DNA of 64,000 nucleotides from Geoanaerobacter pelophilus (GCF_018476885.1 NZ_JAHCVJ010000003.1:310001-374000), one strand, 5' to 3'. Counted from the first letter of the stretch, positions 22,001 to 28,781 are shown. Numbers and translations are program-made. The notes: generated from the letters alone by a model not told the origin.

Positions 22001-23580
22001 CTGGTAACTCCGGCGGCTGTGGTTGCAATTTCGGCGAAATCGGTACACCCCTGGTTAGCGCACCGTTCAATGCTAAAGCCGTCTTCATTGCCTGAGTTGT
22101 CCACCCAGGACAGGTTAGCGCTGCTGTTGGTAGCTGCCTGGGCAGTAAGCGAAGTCGGCGGATCAAGCAGTCCTGGGTCATATTTTACGACCAGTAAATC
22201 CTGGCTGTTGGCGCCGCTGTCGCTCCATCCGGCAACCATGACTTCACCACTGGGAGAAAGGCCGATCCCTGCCGGCCGGTCGTTCAGGTTTGCTGCGCCG
22301 TTCAGCCTGCTGTTCCAGAGAAGGGTGCCGTTGTCTTTCTTGTACTTGATGGTCTGGAAGTCATAATTCTTGTCAGCCACGGTAAACCCGGTGACGAAAA
22401 GGTCACCCAGAGGGTCGATGACGATGCCGGTGGGGGAAGCGATATCGTCGTTGCCGTTGTTGGAATTGAAGTTTTTCTCCCAGATGACCGCACCGGTGCC
22501 AGCGTCGTACTTTGCCGTGTAGAAATCATTCTGGGCAGCCATAGTCCAGGTGTAACCGGTGAGGTAGACATTCCCCTCCGGTCCGATTGCCAGACCGCTC
22601 GGTTCGTCGTCAAAAGCGCCATTGAAGGTTCTCTGCCAAATGATCGCGCCAGTGGCCCCGTTGTAGCGAGCAGTGTAGATATCCAGGTCCAGACCGTTTG
22701 AAGCGGCGCCGGTGATAAAGACATCTCCGCCAGGATTCATCTTGACATAGGCACCGCTGCAAGGATTGGCAGCGCCGGTCGAATAGGTGCGCTCCCAGAG
22801 TTTGCTGCCATTGAAGTCATACTTTACCGTGAGGATATTGAAGGCCGTGCCGTTCCACGACTGGCCGGTAACGGCAACCCCATCACCACCGGTCGCAACC
22901 GAGGCGATCTTATTGGCACCGGCAGCGGTACCGTGTGCGGTCACAACCCACGCCGGCTTACCATCAGGATTGGGCCCAGTAGCAGAGTATTTGAGGGTGA
23001 TATAGTCCTCGTTGCCGCTGCTGTTCTGGGAATAACCGCCGACATAGATATTGTTCAGGCTGTCCACGGCTAGGGATGTCCCGACATCATGACCGTTGGC
23101 CGCACCATTGTAGGTATGCTGCCAGAGCAGGTTGCCGGTTGCGCCGCTGTATTTGATGGTATGGATGTCATAGTTGGTGCCGTTCCAGCTATGGCCGGTC
23201 ACAATTACATTGTTTTCCGAATCAATCACTACCGAGGTGGCTTGGTCCGAGCCATGGGCCCGGTCATAAGTGGCGCGCCAAGCAATGCCGCTGCCATCGG
23301 CCTTGAACTTTACCGTGAAGTAGTCGTCATCGACACCGCCGGCAAGGTTCTGGTAACCGGTTACTACGACATTGCCGCTACTGTCGACGGCGGAACTCCT
23401 GGCCTCCTGTTTTCCCGGCAAACTGTCGGCAAACTGCCAGAGCTTGTCGCCGCCGGCGCCAAAGGCAGTGAATGGCAGCAGCAGGATAAACAGTGCCGCC
23501 ATCATGTTCACAATGCTTAAACGCGGTGATTTCCGCCGTGCTTTGCTATGGTCGTCGCTTATCAGTATCGGAAAAAACAT
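10054..23580 (-). CDS. Giant secreted mosaic protein: beta-propeller, fibronectin III array, DUF2341, Ig-like repeats
   Basis: A 4508-residue extracellular protein. The start is the ATG at 23580 because GGAGGGG lies 6 bases upstream; the product then has a long basic n-region and a signal peptide ending FTAFGAGG. Order by approximate DNA position: SBBP-type beta-propeller 23490-22170; FnIII 22165-21880; second propeller 21870-20530; an array of about 19 further FnIII modules 20520-13460, interrupted by a DUF2341 module (about 19425-18185) and a carbohydrate-binding-like jelly roll (about 16990-16555); seven He_PIG Ig-like repeats 13415-11565; a last divergent FnIII; then a unique C-terminus beginning SCPLVYSWDGTRYSYETDL. 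Eighteen FnIII modules carry a CX4C pair. No sortase, autotransporter or type 9 secretion signal is visible. The gene lies 62 bp behind the multihaem cytochrome. Adhesion, or scaffolding of the cytochrome at the surface, is inferred. Confidence 0.9.
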   Translation of the reverse strand: MFFPILISDDHSKARRKSPRLSIVNMMAALFILLLPFTAFGAGGDKLWQFADSLPGKQEARSSAVDSSGNVVVTGYQNLAGGVDDDYFTVKFKADGSGIAWRATYDRAHGSDQATSVVIDSENNVIVTGHSWNGTNYDIHTIKYSGATGNLLWQHTYNGAANGHDVGTSLAVDSLNNIYVGGYSQNSSGNEDYITLKYSATGPNPDGKPAWVVTAHGTAAGANKIASVATGGDGVAVTGQSWNGTAFNILTVKYDFNGSKLWERTYSTGAANPCSGAYVKMNPGGDVFITGAASNGLDLDIYTARYNGATGAIIWQRTFNGAFDDEPSGLAIGPEGNVYLTGYTWTMAAQNDFYTAKYDAGTGAVIWEKNFNSNNGNDDIASPTGIVIDPLGDLFVTGFTVADKNYDFQTIKYKKDNGTLLWNSRLNGAANLNDRPAGIGLSPSGEVMVAGWSDSGANSQDLLVVKYDPGLLDPPTSLTAQAATNSSANLSWVDNSGNEDGFSIERCANQGCTDFAEIATTAAGVTSHTDSGLTPGSYYSYRVRAVSGSSGYSHYSNVATALTVVVNFSAPAATFLYNGVANKDEFANAIAVGPDNNPVIAGQSNDYPAGYSSGDTSFDYLLIKLNRSGMNALWSDRYNDPTDASDIATCVAVDRNNSIVVSGYATLHNGTSSDVNSLYTMRYPASGPPALSADQYNGPIPGGATDDRAIAVAIASASDSSNNVVVVGYGKNAASNDDIYVIKYNPDGSRAWVATPFDGNQGDDFPTTVILATDGSVFVAGYSETGANTNIHRYFVSKYNGATGARIWTDLSSIVPGGDSRFNSLALDSAGDLYVTGFAINASGNKDFYTVKYSGTSATAQQLWTRQFDGSAHGDDEAVAVRIDPVDDAVVVSGTVFSGSEDRDLALVKYSFSGDPIWSKVYQRPTSDDVAKAMGIDSNGNIYLAGNTGNGLTTDSLTVKFDSLGNITAATVFNGAANSYDESTALVINSLDEVFVAGYSENASGSADALVYKILPDSSQPSVPASLSAVPGYANVALSWANVATAKDGFQVERKLGVCSATNSNVWVPLASVPAATLTYNDTGLNPGATYCYQVRTYLAAGGVSRWRGVQATTLVPATPAGVAATVVNTTKVNLSWSDNTSGETGFRIERCSGAACSDFTQVGTASANATSYADSSVCNGTSYLYRVLAYGSGWESSAGALASLVTTPTAAAPVLAAARISEVEIDLSWNDPNSDETAYLVERCSGVGCSNFEPVTTLAPNSTQFKNTGLSGNSSYSYRIKAYKTDSCSWETYSNTASATTDINPPSGLAASASSSTGINLSWTDNTVSETGFTVEKCVGSGCVIFNQLANTASNAVSYLDNSACAGETATYRVKATREAVTLSNGNGGCWTRRVPLTVSNFQPNFQMRLTVPYDSDMLGSFADLRFLDNNANLELPYWIEDKVDGTSATVWIKAGSNSSISMYFGNAVAQSSSNGPAVFEFFDEFTGASLDSAKWQATGAYSLSSGALRIDTGAVYSGSTIASTPQNRVFEMKSQWLGATALSSGLSIANAQSAQPNNAGSNSLISFVTDSGATANLLAYGANGATASYNIASGTQTSTISTGTALYNPFLSNGQNTRVPASGVWSPPGGGDITRIHVVSQSETNYDYFYVYNAAGTLLGTYNGTVNQWVDIAATSGLYTVFRTDGSVQSGVGGNVTEVVVSGISPVNALNSYRIVGYEFRNTSDISYFVKETNYSEVVRKSYTGTWNVPSYLWLGYLTGAAAGTTDGDDMLVDWVRVRKYAATEPVVAFGSKESASCFTFASPWEGAYSNSASATALTPTSPVLNATRANEGGINLSWSDNNSDRSGFRLWRCAGSGCSDFSQIGGTLTATSYSDSGLLPNTQYSYYLETFKTASCGWSRPSGQASATTTLLEPNGLTATANNSTQITISWVDRTGFETGFKVYRCLGSGCSDFSQIGTAAANATSYSDTTVAENSTYRYQIQATSSTLGWDSLPSAAVEKATPAAASPTLAAVNRVSEVQLQITWSDSNTDRTGFRLFRCIGSGCSDFSQVGGVLSTTSYSDAGLTPGTSYSYYVESFKTATNGWVKQSGRLSAVTTLLEPGSLAAAVAGTTQVNLSWTRTTGSETGFSVERCSGTGCSNFAQISVAAASSTGYSDNSVCSGLSYSYRVKAINSTVPWESGYSNVATTVTSAITNLLADSSFENSVSGWPTAVGTLTGTSIDTTTVFEGAKGLKLTATGAQLGRAQVVAVTPGRQYQLSGYLNTALTAGTAQCDVSGTGIDSPGIAIAYDSPNNNSGWLPLSETVQIPVGTTSVTIRCFANGTPQGTASFDAITFAPADFVLTATRANEKQINLTWLDSVVDETGYRIERCTGSSCSDFSQITTTGPNATSYSDGSVAANTTYTYRVRGYKTATCGWEGSSSTTSIATTTITAPGTLGATSPNTTTINLSWLDNTVSETGFKVERCSGAGCSDFVQLAVAAANATSYSDTSVASGTTYRYQVRATNGTLWDSDYSNIAGTTTASPTAPANLNAVRGSDETRMNLSWTDSTSDETGYKVERCSGEGCSSFVQIGSNLAANSASYNDTGLQGNTSYSYRVSAYKTATSSWSVSSMVSVTTTVAAPVVVAATATSTTSVNLTWTDTTGSESGFKIERCTGVGCSDFSQISLTAANATSYLDSSVAKETVYRYQVRATNATVPWDSGYSAIVTATTPKPLPPASLSAVRGTNETRMNLAWTDSTSDETGYKVERCAGVGCSDFAVVVSNLAANSASYIDTGLQGNTSYSYRVSAFKTATNSWSVGSEVTATTTLIAPASLAASAPNSQQVNLTWTDTSGSETGYKIERCTGTGCTFSGSEIATAAANATSYSDSTVTSGTTYQYRIRATNSSVPWDSGYSGTVVVTTPNQGTPSALATSFTGSKVTVTWTRNTVDETGFTIQRCTGSSCLDQDYSQIGQVGAGVTSYQDSTVCSNTTYSYRVSAYRTSYYTTPYSSAVSVTPAPSLPVLTVTRSSEAQLSLTWTDSNLDKNGFRVERCIGSGCSDFAVVADNLATTVLAYSDSGLFPNFTYNYRVRSFNNTASCGWELPSAAKSQVTTVSAPGSLTATAAGTGQINLAWSDTTATETGFRIERCSGSGCSIFGEIGSAAAGATSWSDTGLTPGTSHSYRVRATKATSYAWDSGYSNTASVSTQTAPAAPSGLTAQAVSSGLINLTWNDASTPDGYYIESCSGSGCASFSQIASVAVSPKSYANVGLTASTTYCYRVRGFKTGVWTTGYSATACATTLIDSPATLTATAMNSQMVRLTWTDGTADVNGFNLETQLWNGEWAVVASLGADATSYIDTVSIEPLKTYNYRIRSFAGAQYSGYSNLTAVTMPAYLPSDGTCVVADTSAPTITSTPVTTAVEGAAYSYQVTATAVGARTISYTLARRPSGMSITAAGLVSWTPQYNQSGNQNVTIRVIDSEGHLAEQHYAINVANLNRGPAISSTPVTTAVELHPYSYQVVATDLEGDNLAYSLATAPAGMNISAVGLVTWIPTTGQYGPNPVAIRVSDGTFTAEQNFSISVGHNQPPVISSAPVTGATDGAAYSYQVVASDADGDALTYSLVTAPAGMTISLNGLVNWTPTKAQADTGNHQVSVLVSDGSLTTAQEFTIVVAANHTPIILSTPPTTASEGAVYSYSVAANNPVVGDTLSYALQTAPAGMTISPAGVISWTPATGQGDTAVPVTVAVQAGGATATQSFTIAAPFIVAPATQRASVGTAYSLPVSANAVGRTGTIVYSLSAYPAGMTINTATGVISWTPTAGQTGSNSVTVKATIGAYTPALYATRTFTVAVPAITSPAVTIAAVGKPYSYGVTASDPAGGTFSYALTTAPTGMTINASTGGISWTPAANQGGNSAVTVVATVNGTAPVIAASQSFTVSVASITSSPVTTASVGVTYSYQVTATGTSLVYSLDSSPAGMSINTTTGLINWTPTAAGSTVVTVRVTSGGAAFVTQAFTITAHTPPAAPTGLLTNPSSIDTGCGGSVAVSLSWNPVAGPDGHSVQYAVILNGAQQAWQAGTGYIYNATGSQNWYVKTRDAVTLAESLFSLPGTLTDFQTCVSPSSCPLVYSWDGTRYSYETDLQGPAISQIKKGARYVNLYQPSYIVLGALAADENNKYRVKIWESLQESTLMDEAKLLAVDYPTGYEIVSSGAENTYYYAYVNPFKIYTVKDPVLPVSATDKYGTDILASVQQVDNSTAPMNPNDPDNSYTFDFGTIAHPEYAKLVIDGWQIINSKLFLSTQMIQPYIEVVDPNGAWVKVQSFGMPMGDLKTMVIDLGNKFLSADHRVRLHLGIKKAQVWVVDRVRLDDSAPVNVTVQELQPDSADLQLAGGDAIAEMNTLQHRIMVGDGSAPLNAGYYGYGNFTRLGEVRELLTQRDDKYVIMNYGDKMELAFPALPSPQPGNTRGFILKADLYYKDFKDYKYVEPLPFHGMSDYPYPATESYPTDDDHNQYRLQYNTRQVSAP
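13460..20520 (-). repeat. Tandem FnIII-coding array built from alternating A/B dimers
   Basis: About 19 FnIII units of roughly 285 bp lie here. Two subtypes alternate. Type A has ATRxxExxxNLSW near its start and ends KTAxxGW or similar; type B has SETGFKIERC and ends near VPWDSGYS. Seven consecutive A-B pairs can be read. The copies around 15160-15400 and 15730-15970 are nearly identical and exactly 570 bp apart (compare the shared GAAACCCGGTAGCT near 15203 and 15773), indicating recent two-domain duplication. Confidence 0.8.
18185..19425 (-). other. DUF2341-containing module nested inside a FnIII domain
   Basis: A 1.24-kb in-frame segment encodes GGCWTRRVPLTVSN, the DUF2341 core (LRFLDNNANLELPYWIED, ATVWIKAGSNSSISMYFGN), and then a concanavalin-like section (FEFFDEFTGASLDSAKW) ending ASCFTFASPWEGAYSN. 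The flanking FnIII is split: its start (SETGFTVEKCVGSGC ... YRVKATRE) precedes the insert, and its final strand (PWEGAYSNSASATALTP) follows it. DUF2341 folds like carbohydrate-binding lectin domains. Confidence 0.75.
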
Positions 23581-23642
23581 CGGAACCCCTCCGAATTGCT
23601 TGGCTGAATAATCGTGCCGCTTGCGCCTCATAACCAGTGACC

Positions 23643-26600
23643 TTACCATTGCGTTTTATTGTTCCAGGTATTGTCCGGCCAGACACCGGTCGGGTGGCAA
23701 TTGACCTGGTAACTGGCGGAGGCCCCGCCTTCACCGCCGCCCAGCGGGAAGCTGCCCCCGCCGTAGCCGGCGCCGTTGTTGCCGCTATACTCGTTGCAGC
23801 CGGTACAACTTCCCGAACCGGCCTGTCCGCCGGACTGCTTGCGCCCCTGATGATTGAAGTCCAGACAGTTGGTTACCATGAGCCGCGGCAGTTCGCTGGT
23901 ATGAGGCGCATGGCACTTGGAGCAGGTAAAGGTATGCTGGATGGTGCCGTTGGCGGTCTTCCACCCTTTAACCGACTCGTGGACCCGGTCGGGGCTCTTC
24001 CAGGTGTGGTCGGTGCCGTTAGTCAGGTTATTCTTGTAGTGACAGCGCAGGCAGAGCCCGGCAAACTTGCTGTCATCTTCGGTCACAATCTGGCGAATGT
24101 CGGCGTAGGCGCTGGCGGTGCCTCCGGTAGCCGGATTGGCGGCATCTTCCCGGTAGGGAGTAGTCATCCAGGTCCCTTTGAGCATCGGCACGGCATAAGC
24201 CTGCTTGCTGCCAAGCGTTGGGCTGGTACCGTGCGGGTCATGGCATGGCGTACAGAGACCGTTGATCTTGTTCTGCCCGGCAGTGGAATGATTGAGATAG
24301 CTGGTGGCCTTAAGATGCCCGCCGGCCACCGGTTTGCTCTTGTAAGGATAGCGATCCATGTAAGGCGACGTGGTTGCGCCGAACATGTCGGAATCCATAT
24401 AGCCCTTGATCGACTGGGATGCGCCGAACGTGGATTGATAGCCCCACGGGGTGGTGCCGCGTGTCTTTGTCAGATGACAGTCGAAACATTGGCCGGCCCC
24501 GGCGCTGTAGGGATTTACCGCCCCGGACGCTAGGTTGGCCGATGCCTTGTACGACATGGTGTAGCCGCCCTTGCCTGCCTGGGTCTCCTTCAGGTTGGCC
24601 CCGTTTTTGGTGCCGTTGAAAGTCACGTAGCTGGATGTAGTCCCGACCACGCGGGAACCGTGCGAGTTGTGGCAGTCGTAGCAGGTGACGTTATAGGCAC
24701 CGCTTCTGGTGCTGGAGAAGCTCTGGTCGGTGCCGTTGTTCGGGTCGAAACCGCCCTGGTTGGCAACCGCGTTGCCATGCGCCGAGAGCGCCTTGGTCAC
24801 GCTCCCCTTGCCGTTTGTCTGGTATTTGCCCCAACTGGTCGTGCCGGTCTGGGAATACCTGGCGGCAACGCTCTGCCTGTCCCATGAGTACTGCCGAGGC
24901 GTTTTGCAGTCGCCAAACGGCTGGGTGTTGTTGTTCTGGTCACTGTGGCAACTGAGGCAGTGATTGGTGATCTTGGCGACCTCCTGACGTTCGCTGGTGA
25001 TGTTGCCGAGCGCCAAAACTGCCGGGGTATACTGGATGACTGTTGAATAGAGCCGGTAGCTGGTAGGTCTGGTGCCCGGACCCCAGATTACCAGGTCGAC
25101 CTTGGCATTTTTCACCGAGGTATAGGTCTTGTAGTTGTACCCTTCGTGATGCTTGACGTCGATCAACCCTTCCGGCGTCGACTCCCAATGACAGGCATAG
25201 CACTGCTTGCTGGAGACCGCTACCCCCTGGACATGGTGCGAGGTGCCGTTGAACTGCCCCATGACATCGACGCGGTTGCCAACTGTCCCGGTGTGACAGG
25301 TGGTACAGGTCCGTGGCTGGCCAAAGGCTGAATGGCGAGGCACCGGTTTGTTATTGTGGCAGCTGTTGCAGGGCTTGTTCTCCGCATGACTATCGGTGAA
25401 CCGGTGCTGATGGCAGTTGGTGCAAACCCGGCTCGAGTTGTGACCGTCACCGTAATCGCTGCCGTAGTGCTTGCTCAGCTTCGCCCCCTGCAGCGCATGG
25501 CAGACGTTGCAGATGCCGTTGTACGGAGCAACAGTCCTGGCATAATCGAGGCCGCTCTGTTTGCGGGTGAATGAAACCTGTGCCCTTGCCAGCGGCAGAC
25601 CTGACTTGCCGTCGGTAACTGTGGCCACCTGGTCGTGAATCATATAGATATTGCTGTCACCATGCGGGTCGTGGCAGTCCCAGCAGAATTTGCCACCCTT
25701 CCAGGCGCCGTTGGCCTTGTATTCCCGGTAATGCTTGTATCCGAAGTGGGCGGAGGAGGCGCGGGCCTTCTTCGGTTTGATGAAGCCGGTTCCGGGATCA
25801 AAGCCGATGGCGTATTTCATCGGGTTGTTGGCCGGCGCAGTATGGCAGGAGGTACATTCGCCGCTGCTGTCGTCATCATGGCACTTGAGACAGACCCCCA
25901 TCATGACGTACTGATTACGCACATCCTCCTTCTGGTCCTTGGTCCAGAGTCCGGCCCCAGAGTTGTGCAACTTGATATCGTGCGTCGGATTGGCCGGATC
26001 GATAAAATGACACTGAGCAGTGATGCAGGAGACCTGCCCCGAGACCATTGTCGCATGATCGGGACAATTGGCCGGAGTGCCGTCAGGCCAGGAGGCATTG
26101 GGGTTTGCCGGGATATTTACCAGCTGTTTTGCCAGGGATTCACTATTGTTGTGGCAGCTGAGACACTCACTGTCCAATCCGCTCATGTGGCAGTAAACGC
26201 ACTCTTTTTCAAAGCGGTTGGCAAATTGCGGATGTTTCCGCAGCCGGAATACGTTTGAATCGTCATTGTGCAGGACCGTATTGTCGTGGCAATACCAGCA
26301 GGGGTTGCCGGGGAAGTTTGCCGCCGGGTTCCCGGAAACCGGGTAACGGCCGGAAGTGGAATATCGACCGTGGCCGGTCGCATACCATTGGGTCAGGTTG
26401 ATCCGGGCGCGGGTGCCGTTGAAAGTAACGTAGCTGTCCTGGTCGGCATTGGATGTCCCATGGCAACCGAGACAGATGACGGAGTTATTTACCGATCCGC
26501 CCCAGACCGGATCAGTGCCGCCGACATGGCATGCGGTATTGCTGCAGACTTTGGAAACCGAGTTGTAGGATCCACCCTGTTTGAAAACAACATCCTTGGT

Positions 26601-28505
26601 TTTGTTGACATGCACCGCGCCGTTCAGGTGAGCTACTTCGGTCATGCTTCCTGGTGGTATCCCGGTGGTATGGCAAGAAGTGCAACTGCCGTTGATGATG
26701 GTTGCCGCATGGCATTCATCGCAGGTAAAGTTGGTTTCTGTATGGCGGGGATGGGAGTTTGCCCTGGCATTGCCGGCGCCCAAGTTCGGGAACATCGGCA
26801 ACGCCGCCTTCCACTCCTGTCCCAATGGCCAGCGGTAGCTGCTCTTGTTGCCGAAGATTGCCGGCAACAGCCAGACCTTGCCGATGGCATCCACCCTGCC
26901 GTCGTGACAGCCGGCATTAGAGCATTTTTCTTCACGTGGGTGCCCGTGACATGAGTTGCAACTGGTTTTGGGCTCGGTCCAGGCAAAGGGGCGCACCACG
27001 TCGGGGTTGGTAGTGCCGTCACTGTGACAGTAAACATTGCTGCATACCTTGGTCACCGGGTTATAGGTGGGATCAGGCCTGCCGACAATATTCCATTTGG
27101 GGTCGAATACAATATCCTTGTCGCCGTTCAGGTGGCGGGTAAAGGAGGTGATCGTGCCGGACTGGGCAACCGTGGCGTTATGGCAATAGGAACATGGATA
27201 CTTTCGTATCCAGCGTTGCCCGACCAGGCGATCGTGGCCGTTGGAAGCCATGGTCAGCGAAGGGGTGCAGTAGCCGCGTCCCGAGCTCCATACGCCCTGT
27301 ATGGCGGCACAATTCTCGGCAGTATTATCGCTTGCCGTCCCCTTGTGGCAGATATTGCACTGCTGGGTTGCGCTGTCCGACCATTTCACCTGCTTTACCG
27401 GAGCACCATTACGGCCGTCGCTGTGACAGTAGGTGTTGCTGCAGCTCTTATCGCTGCCGTAAGCCCCACCATCCCTGAACGCCACATCCTTGACCCTGTT
27501 TACGTGCAACCCCGTGTTTATGATGGTGTTTGCGCCATCGACACTGTCTTTGTGGCATCGCTCACAGGTGAAACGATATCGCTCCGCATCGGTGTGTCTG
27601 TCGTGACGTCCGCTGAGCGAAGTTGCCGCCCCTCCGAAGGAATGGCATCCGGAGCAATCGGTGGGAAGTGATCCGCCCCATACCGGGACGACAAGCGGCG
27701 GACCGTCGTTGCCGTTGCTGTGGCAATAGAGATTAGTGCAGCTGCCGTTGCGTTGCTCAGCAGTTTTGTGCAGATAGGTCGCATAACTGACATCGCCTGA
27801 ATAGTTGCCGCCGTTATTGGGGGGCGTTGCGAACACCACTGCCAGACCGCGCTTGCCGGCGCTGGTGGCATGGGCAAATGGCGATTCGGAAGCAAGATGG
27901 TCAAAGTGACAGCGCGAACAGGAACCTGAAGCCCCATAATAAGCCTGGTGTTTTTTGCCGGAACCGGTTGCAGCCGGGTGGCTGCCGTCTGCAGGAGGGA
28001 AACCGTGGCAACTGTTGCAGTTGCTGACAGGAACGTACGGAGTGCTTCCCCATTTAGGCGTGATCTGTTCAAAGTGGCAATTGACATTGGTACAGCTGTG
28101 AAGTTCGGGATTTGGGGTCTGTGGGAAGGAACCACTGAAATTGTTATATGTTGCGACAATTGCCGAGTTGTTGATGTTGCCGGCCAGGGTTATGACGCCA
28201 TTTCTATGCCCTGATGCGTATGATTCACTGCCGGGGTGGCATTTGGCACAGGCAGTTGCCCCAGAAGGGCCCGCCATGTGTGTTCGGTGACTCCCGGGGA
28301 AAGCGCCAGTAATGGCGTCCCTGGTCGGAGAGTTAGTCGGAGAATCAATCGGACGGTTGTCATGATCGCTCCGGTTGCCGTGGCAGTCATAACACTGGAC
28401 CATTGCTTGTGATATGACCGGAGAAAACAGAATCGCCAACAAACTCAAGGAAACTGCCAAGCTTGTTGAGAAGTTTACAGGGATTCTTTTATCAGGCATG
28501 CCCAT
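23643..28505 (-). CDS. Giant multihaem c-type cytochrome, about 36 haem-binding motifs
   Basis: A 1620-residue exported cytochrome. The start is the ATG at 28505 after AAGGAGCGAAC (an ATG two codons later is the alternative). A signal peptide (SLAVSLSLLAILFSPVISQA) is followed directly by the first haem site CYDCH. I count 29 CXXCH and 7 CX4CH motifs (CTNVNCH, CTNLYCH, CSNTYCH, CSNVYCH, CSNAGCH, CSNTACH, CITAQCH), about one per 45 residues. The CX4CH sites lie in the first half, each followed by CXXCH, the pairing of the Geobacter CxxxxCH...CXXCH domain family; the second half has only CXXCH. The C-terminus carries CTGCN, a haem-like motif lacking the ligand His, and a Gly-rich stretch. No lipobox or membrane helix follows the signal, so periplasmic or extracellular electron transfer is likely. 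It is the first gene of an operon with the giant FnIII protein. Confidence 0.95.
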   Translation of the reverse strand: MGMPDKRIPVNFSTSLAVSLSLLAILFSPVISQAMVQCYDCHGNRSDHDNRPIDSPTNSPTRDAITGAFPGSHRTHMAGPSGATACAKCHPGSESYASGHRNGVITLAGNINNSAIVATYNNFSGSFPQTPNPELHSCTNVNCHFEQITPKWGSTPYVPVSNCNSCHGFPPADGSHPAATGSGKKHQAYYGASGSCSRCHFDHLASESPFAHATSAGKRGLAVVFATPPNNGGNYSGDVSYATYLHKTAEQRNGSCTNLYCHSNGNDGPPLVVPVWGGSLPTDCSGCHSFGGAATSLSGRHDRHTDAERYRFTCERCHKDSVDGANTIINTGLHVNRVKDVAFRDGGAYGSDKSCSNTYCHSDGRNGAPVKQVKWSDSATQQCNICHKGTASDNTAENCAAIQGVWSSGRGYCTPSLTMASNGHDRLVGQRWIRKYPCSYCHNATVAQSGTITSFTRHLNGDKDIVFDPKWNIVGRPDPTYNPVTKVCSNVYCHSDGTTNPDVVRPFAWTEPKTSCNSCHGHPREEKCSNAGCHDGRVDAIGKVWLLPAIFGNKSSYRWPLGQEWKAALPMFPNLGAGNARANSHPRHTETNFTCDECHAATIINGSCTSCHTTGIPPGSMTEVAHLNGAVHVNKTKDVVFKQGGSYNSVSKVCSNTACHVGGTDPVWGGSVNNSVICLGCHGTSNADQDSYVTFNGTRARINLTQWYATGHGRYSTSGRYPVSGNPAANFPGNPCWYCHDNTVLHNDDSNVFRLRKHPQFANRFEKECVYCHMSGLDSECLSCHNNSESLAKQLVNIPANPNASWPDGTPANCPDHATMVSGQVSCITAQCHFIDPANPTHDIKLHNSGAGLWTKDQKEDVRNQYVMMGVCLKCHDDDSSGECTSCHTAPANNPMKYAIGFDPGTGFIKPKKARASSAHFGYKHYREYKANGAWKGGKFCWDCHDPHGDSNIYMIHDQVATVTDGKSGLPLARAQVSFTRKQSGLDYARTVAPYNGICNVCHALQGAKLSKHYGSDYGDGHNSSRVCTNCHQHRFTDSHAENKPCNSCHNNKPVPRHSAFGQPRTCTTCHTGTVGNRVDVMGQFNGTSHHVQGVAVSSKQCYACHWESTPEGLIDVKHHEGYNYKTYTSVKNAKVDLVIWGPGTRPTSYRLYSTVIQYTPAVLALGNITSERQEVAKITNHCLSCHSDQNNNTQPFGDCKTPRQYSWDRQSVAARYSQTGTTSWGKYQTNGKGSVTKALSAHGNAVANQGGFDPNNGTDQSFSSTRSGAYNVTCYDCHNSHGSRVVGTTSSYVTFNGTKNGANLKETQAGKGGYTMSYKASANLASGAVNPYSAGAGQCFDCHLTKTRGTTPWGYQSTFGASQSIKGYMDSDMFGATTSPYMDRYPYKSKPVAGGHLKATSYLNHSTAGQNKINGLCTPCHDPHGTSPTLGSKQAYAVPMLKGTWMTTPYREDAANPATGGTASAYADIRQIVTEDDSKFAGLCLRCHYKNNLTNGTDHTWKSPDRVHESVKGWKTANGTIQHTFTCSKCHAPHTSELPRLMVTNCLDFNHQGRKQSGGQAGSGSCTGCNEYSGNNGAGYGGGSFPLGGGEGGASASYQVNCHPTGVWPDNTWNNKTQW

Positions 28506-28633
28506 GTTCGCTCCTTCTTTGAATAGCAACGGCATAGCTGGTGGAAGACTCACTCAGCCCGATCCGACCAGATCGCAAATTAATCATAAATTACAATTTT
28601 GTTTGTTTTTTTAATATGTTACACCCTTAAAAC

Positions 28634-28649
28634 TTCAATTAGAGTGCCA
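28634..28649 (-). promoter_or_regulatory. Sigma-54-like -24/-12 promoter for the cytochrome operon
   Basis: On the minus strand TGGCAC-N5-TTGAA matches the RpoN consensus TGGCAC-N5-TTGCA except at one -12 base. It implies a start near 28624 and a leader of about 120 nt before the ATG at 28505. The surrounding 28506-28838 region is AT-rich and holds no gene. Confidence 0.55.
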
Positions 28650-28781
28650 CTCAAAGATCGCAGCTCCATTAATTATTATTTATATTCATATATCTATACT
28701 GATATTCGCAAGTTAAACGAGGTCGCATCGGAGTGGATAAAGGTAATAGGCGGGATACAACTTAGCTGCGCATCATTAACG

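Noticed and set aside
23637-24533. A 298-codon plus-strand frame at the end of the cytochrome gene
   Set aside because: It lies fully opposite the haem-motif reading frame, which is beyond doubt, and has no start signals.
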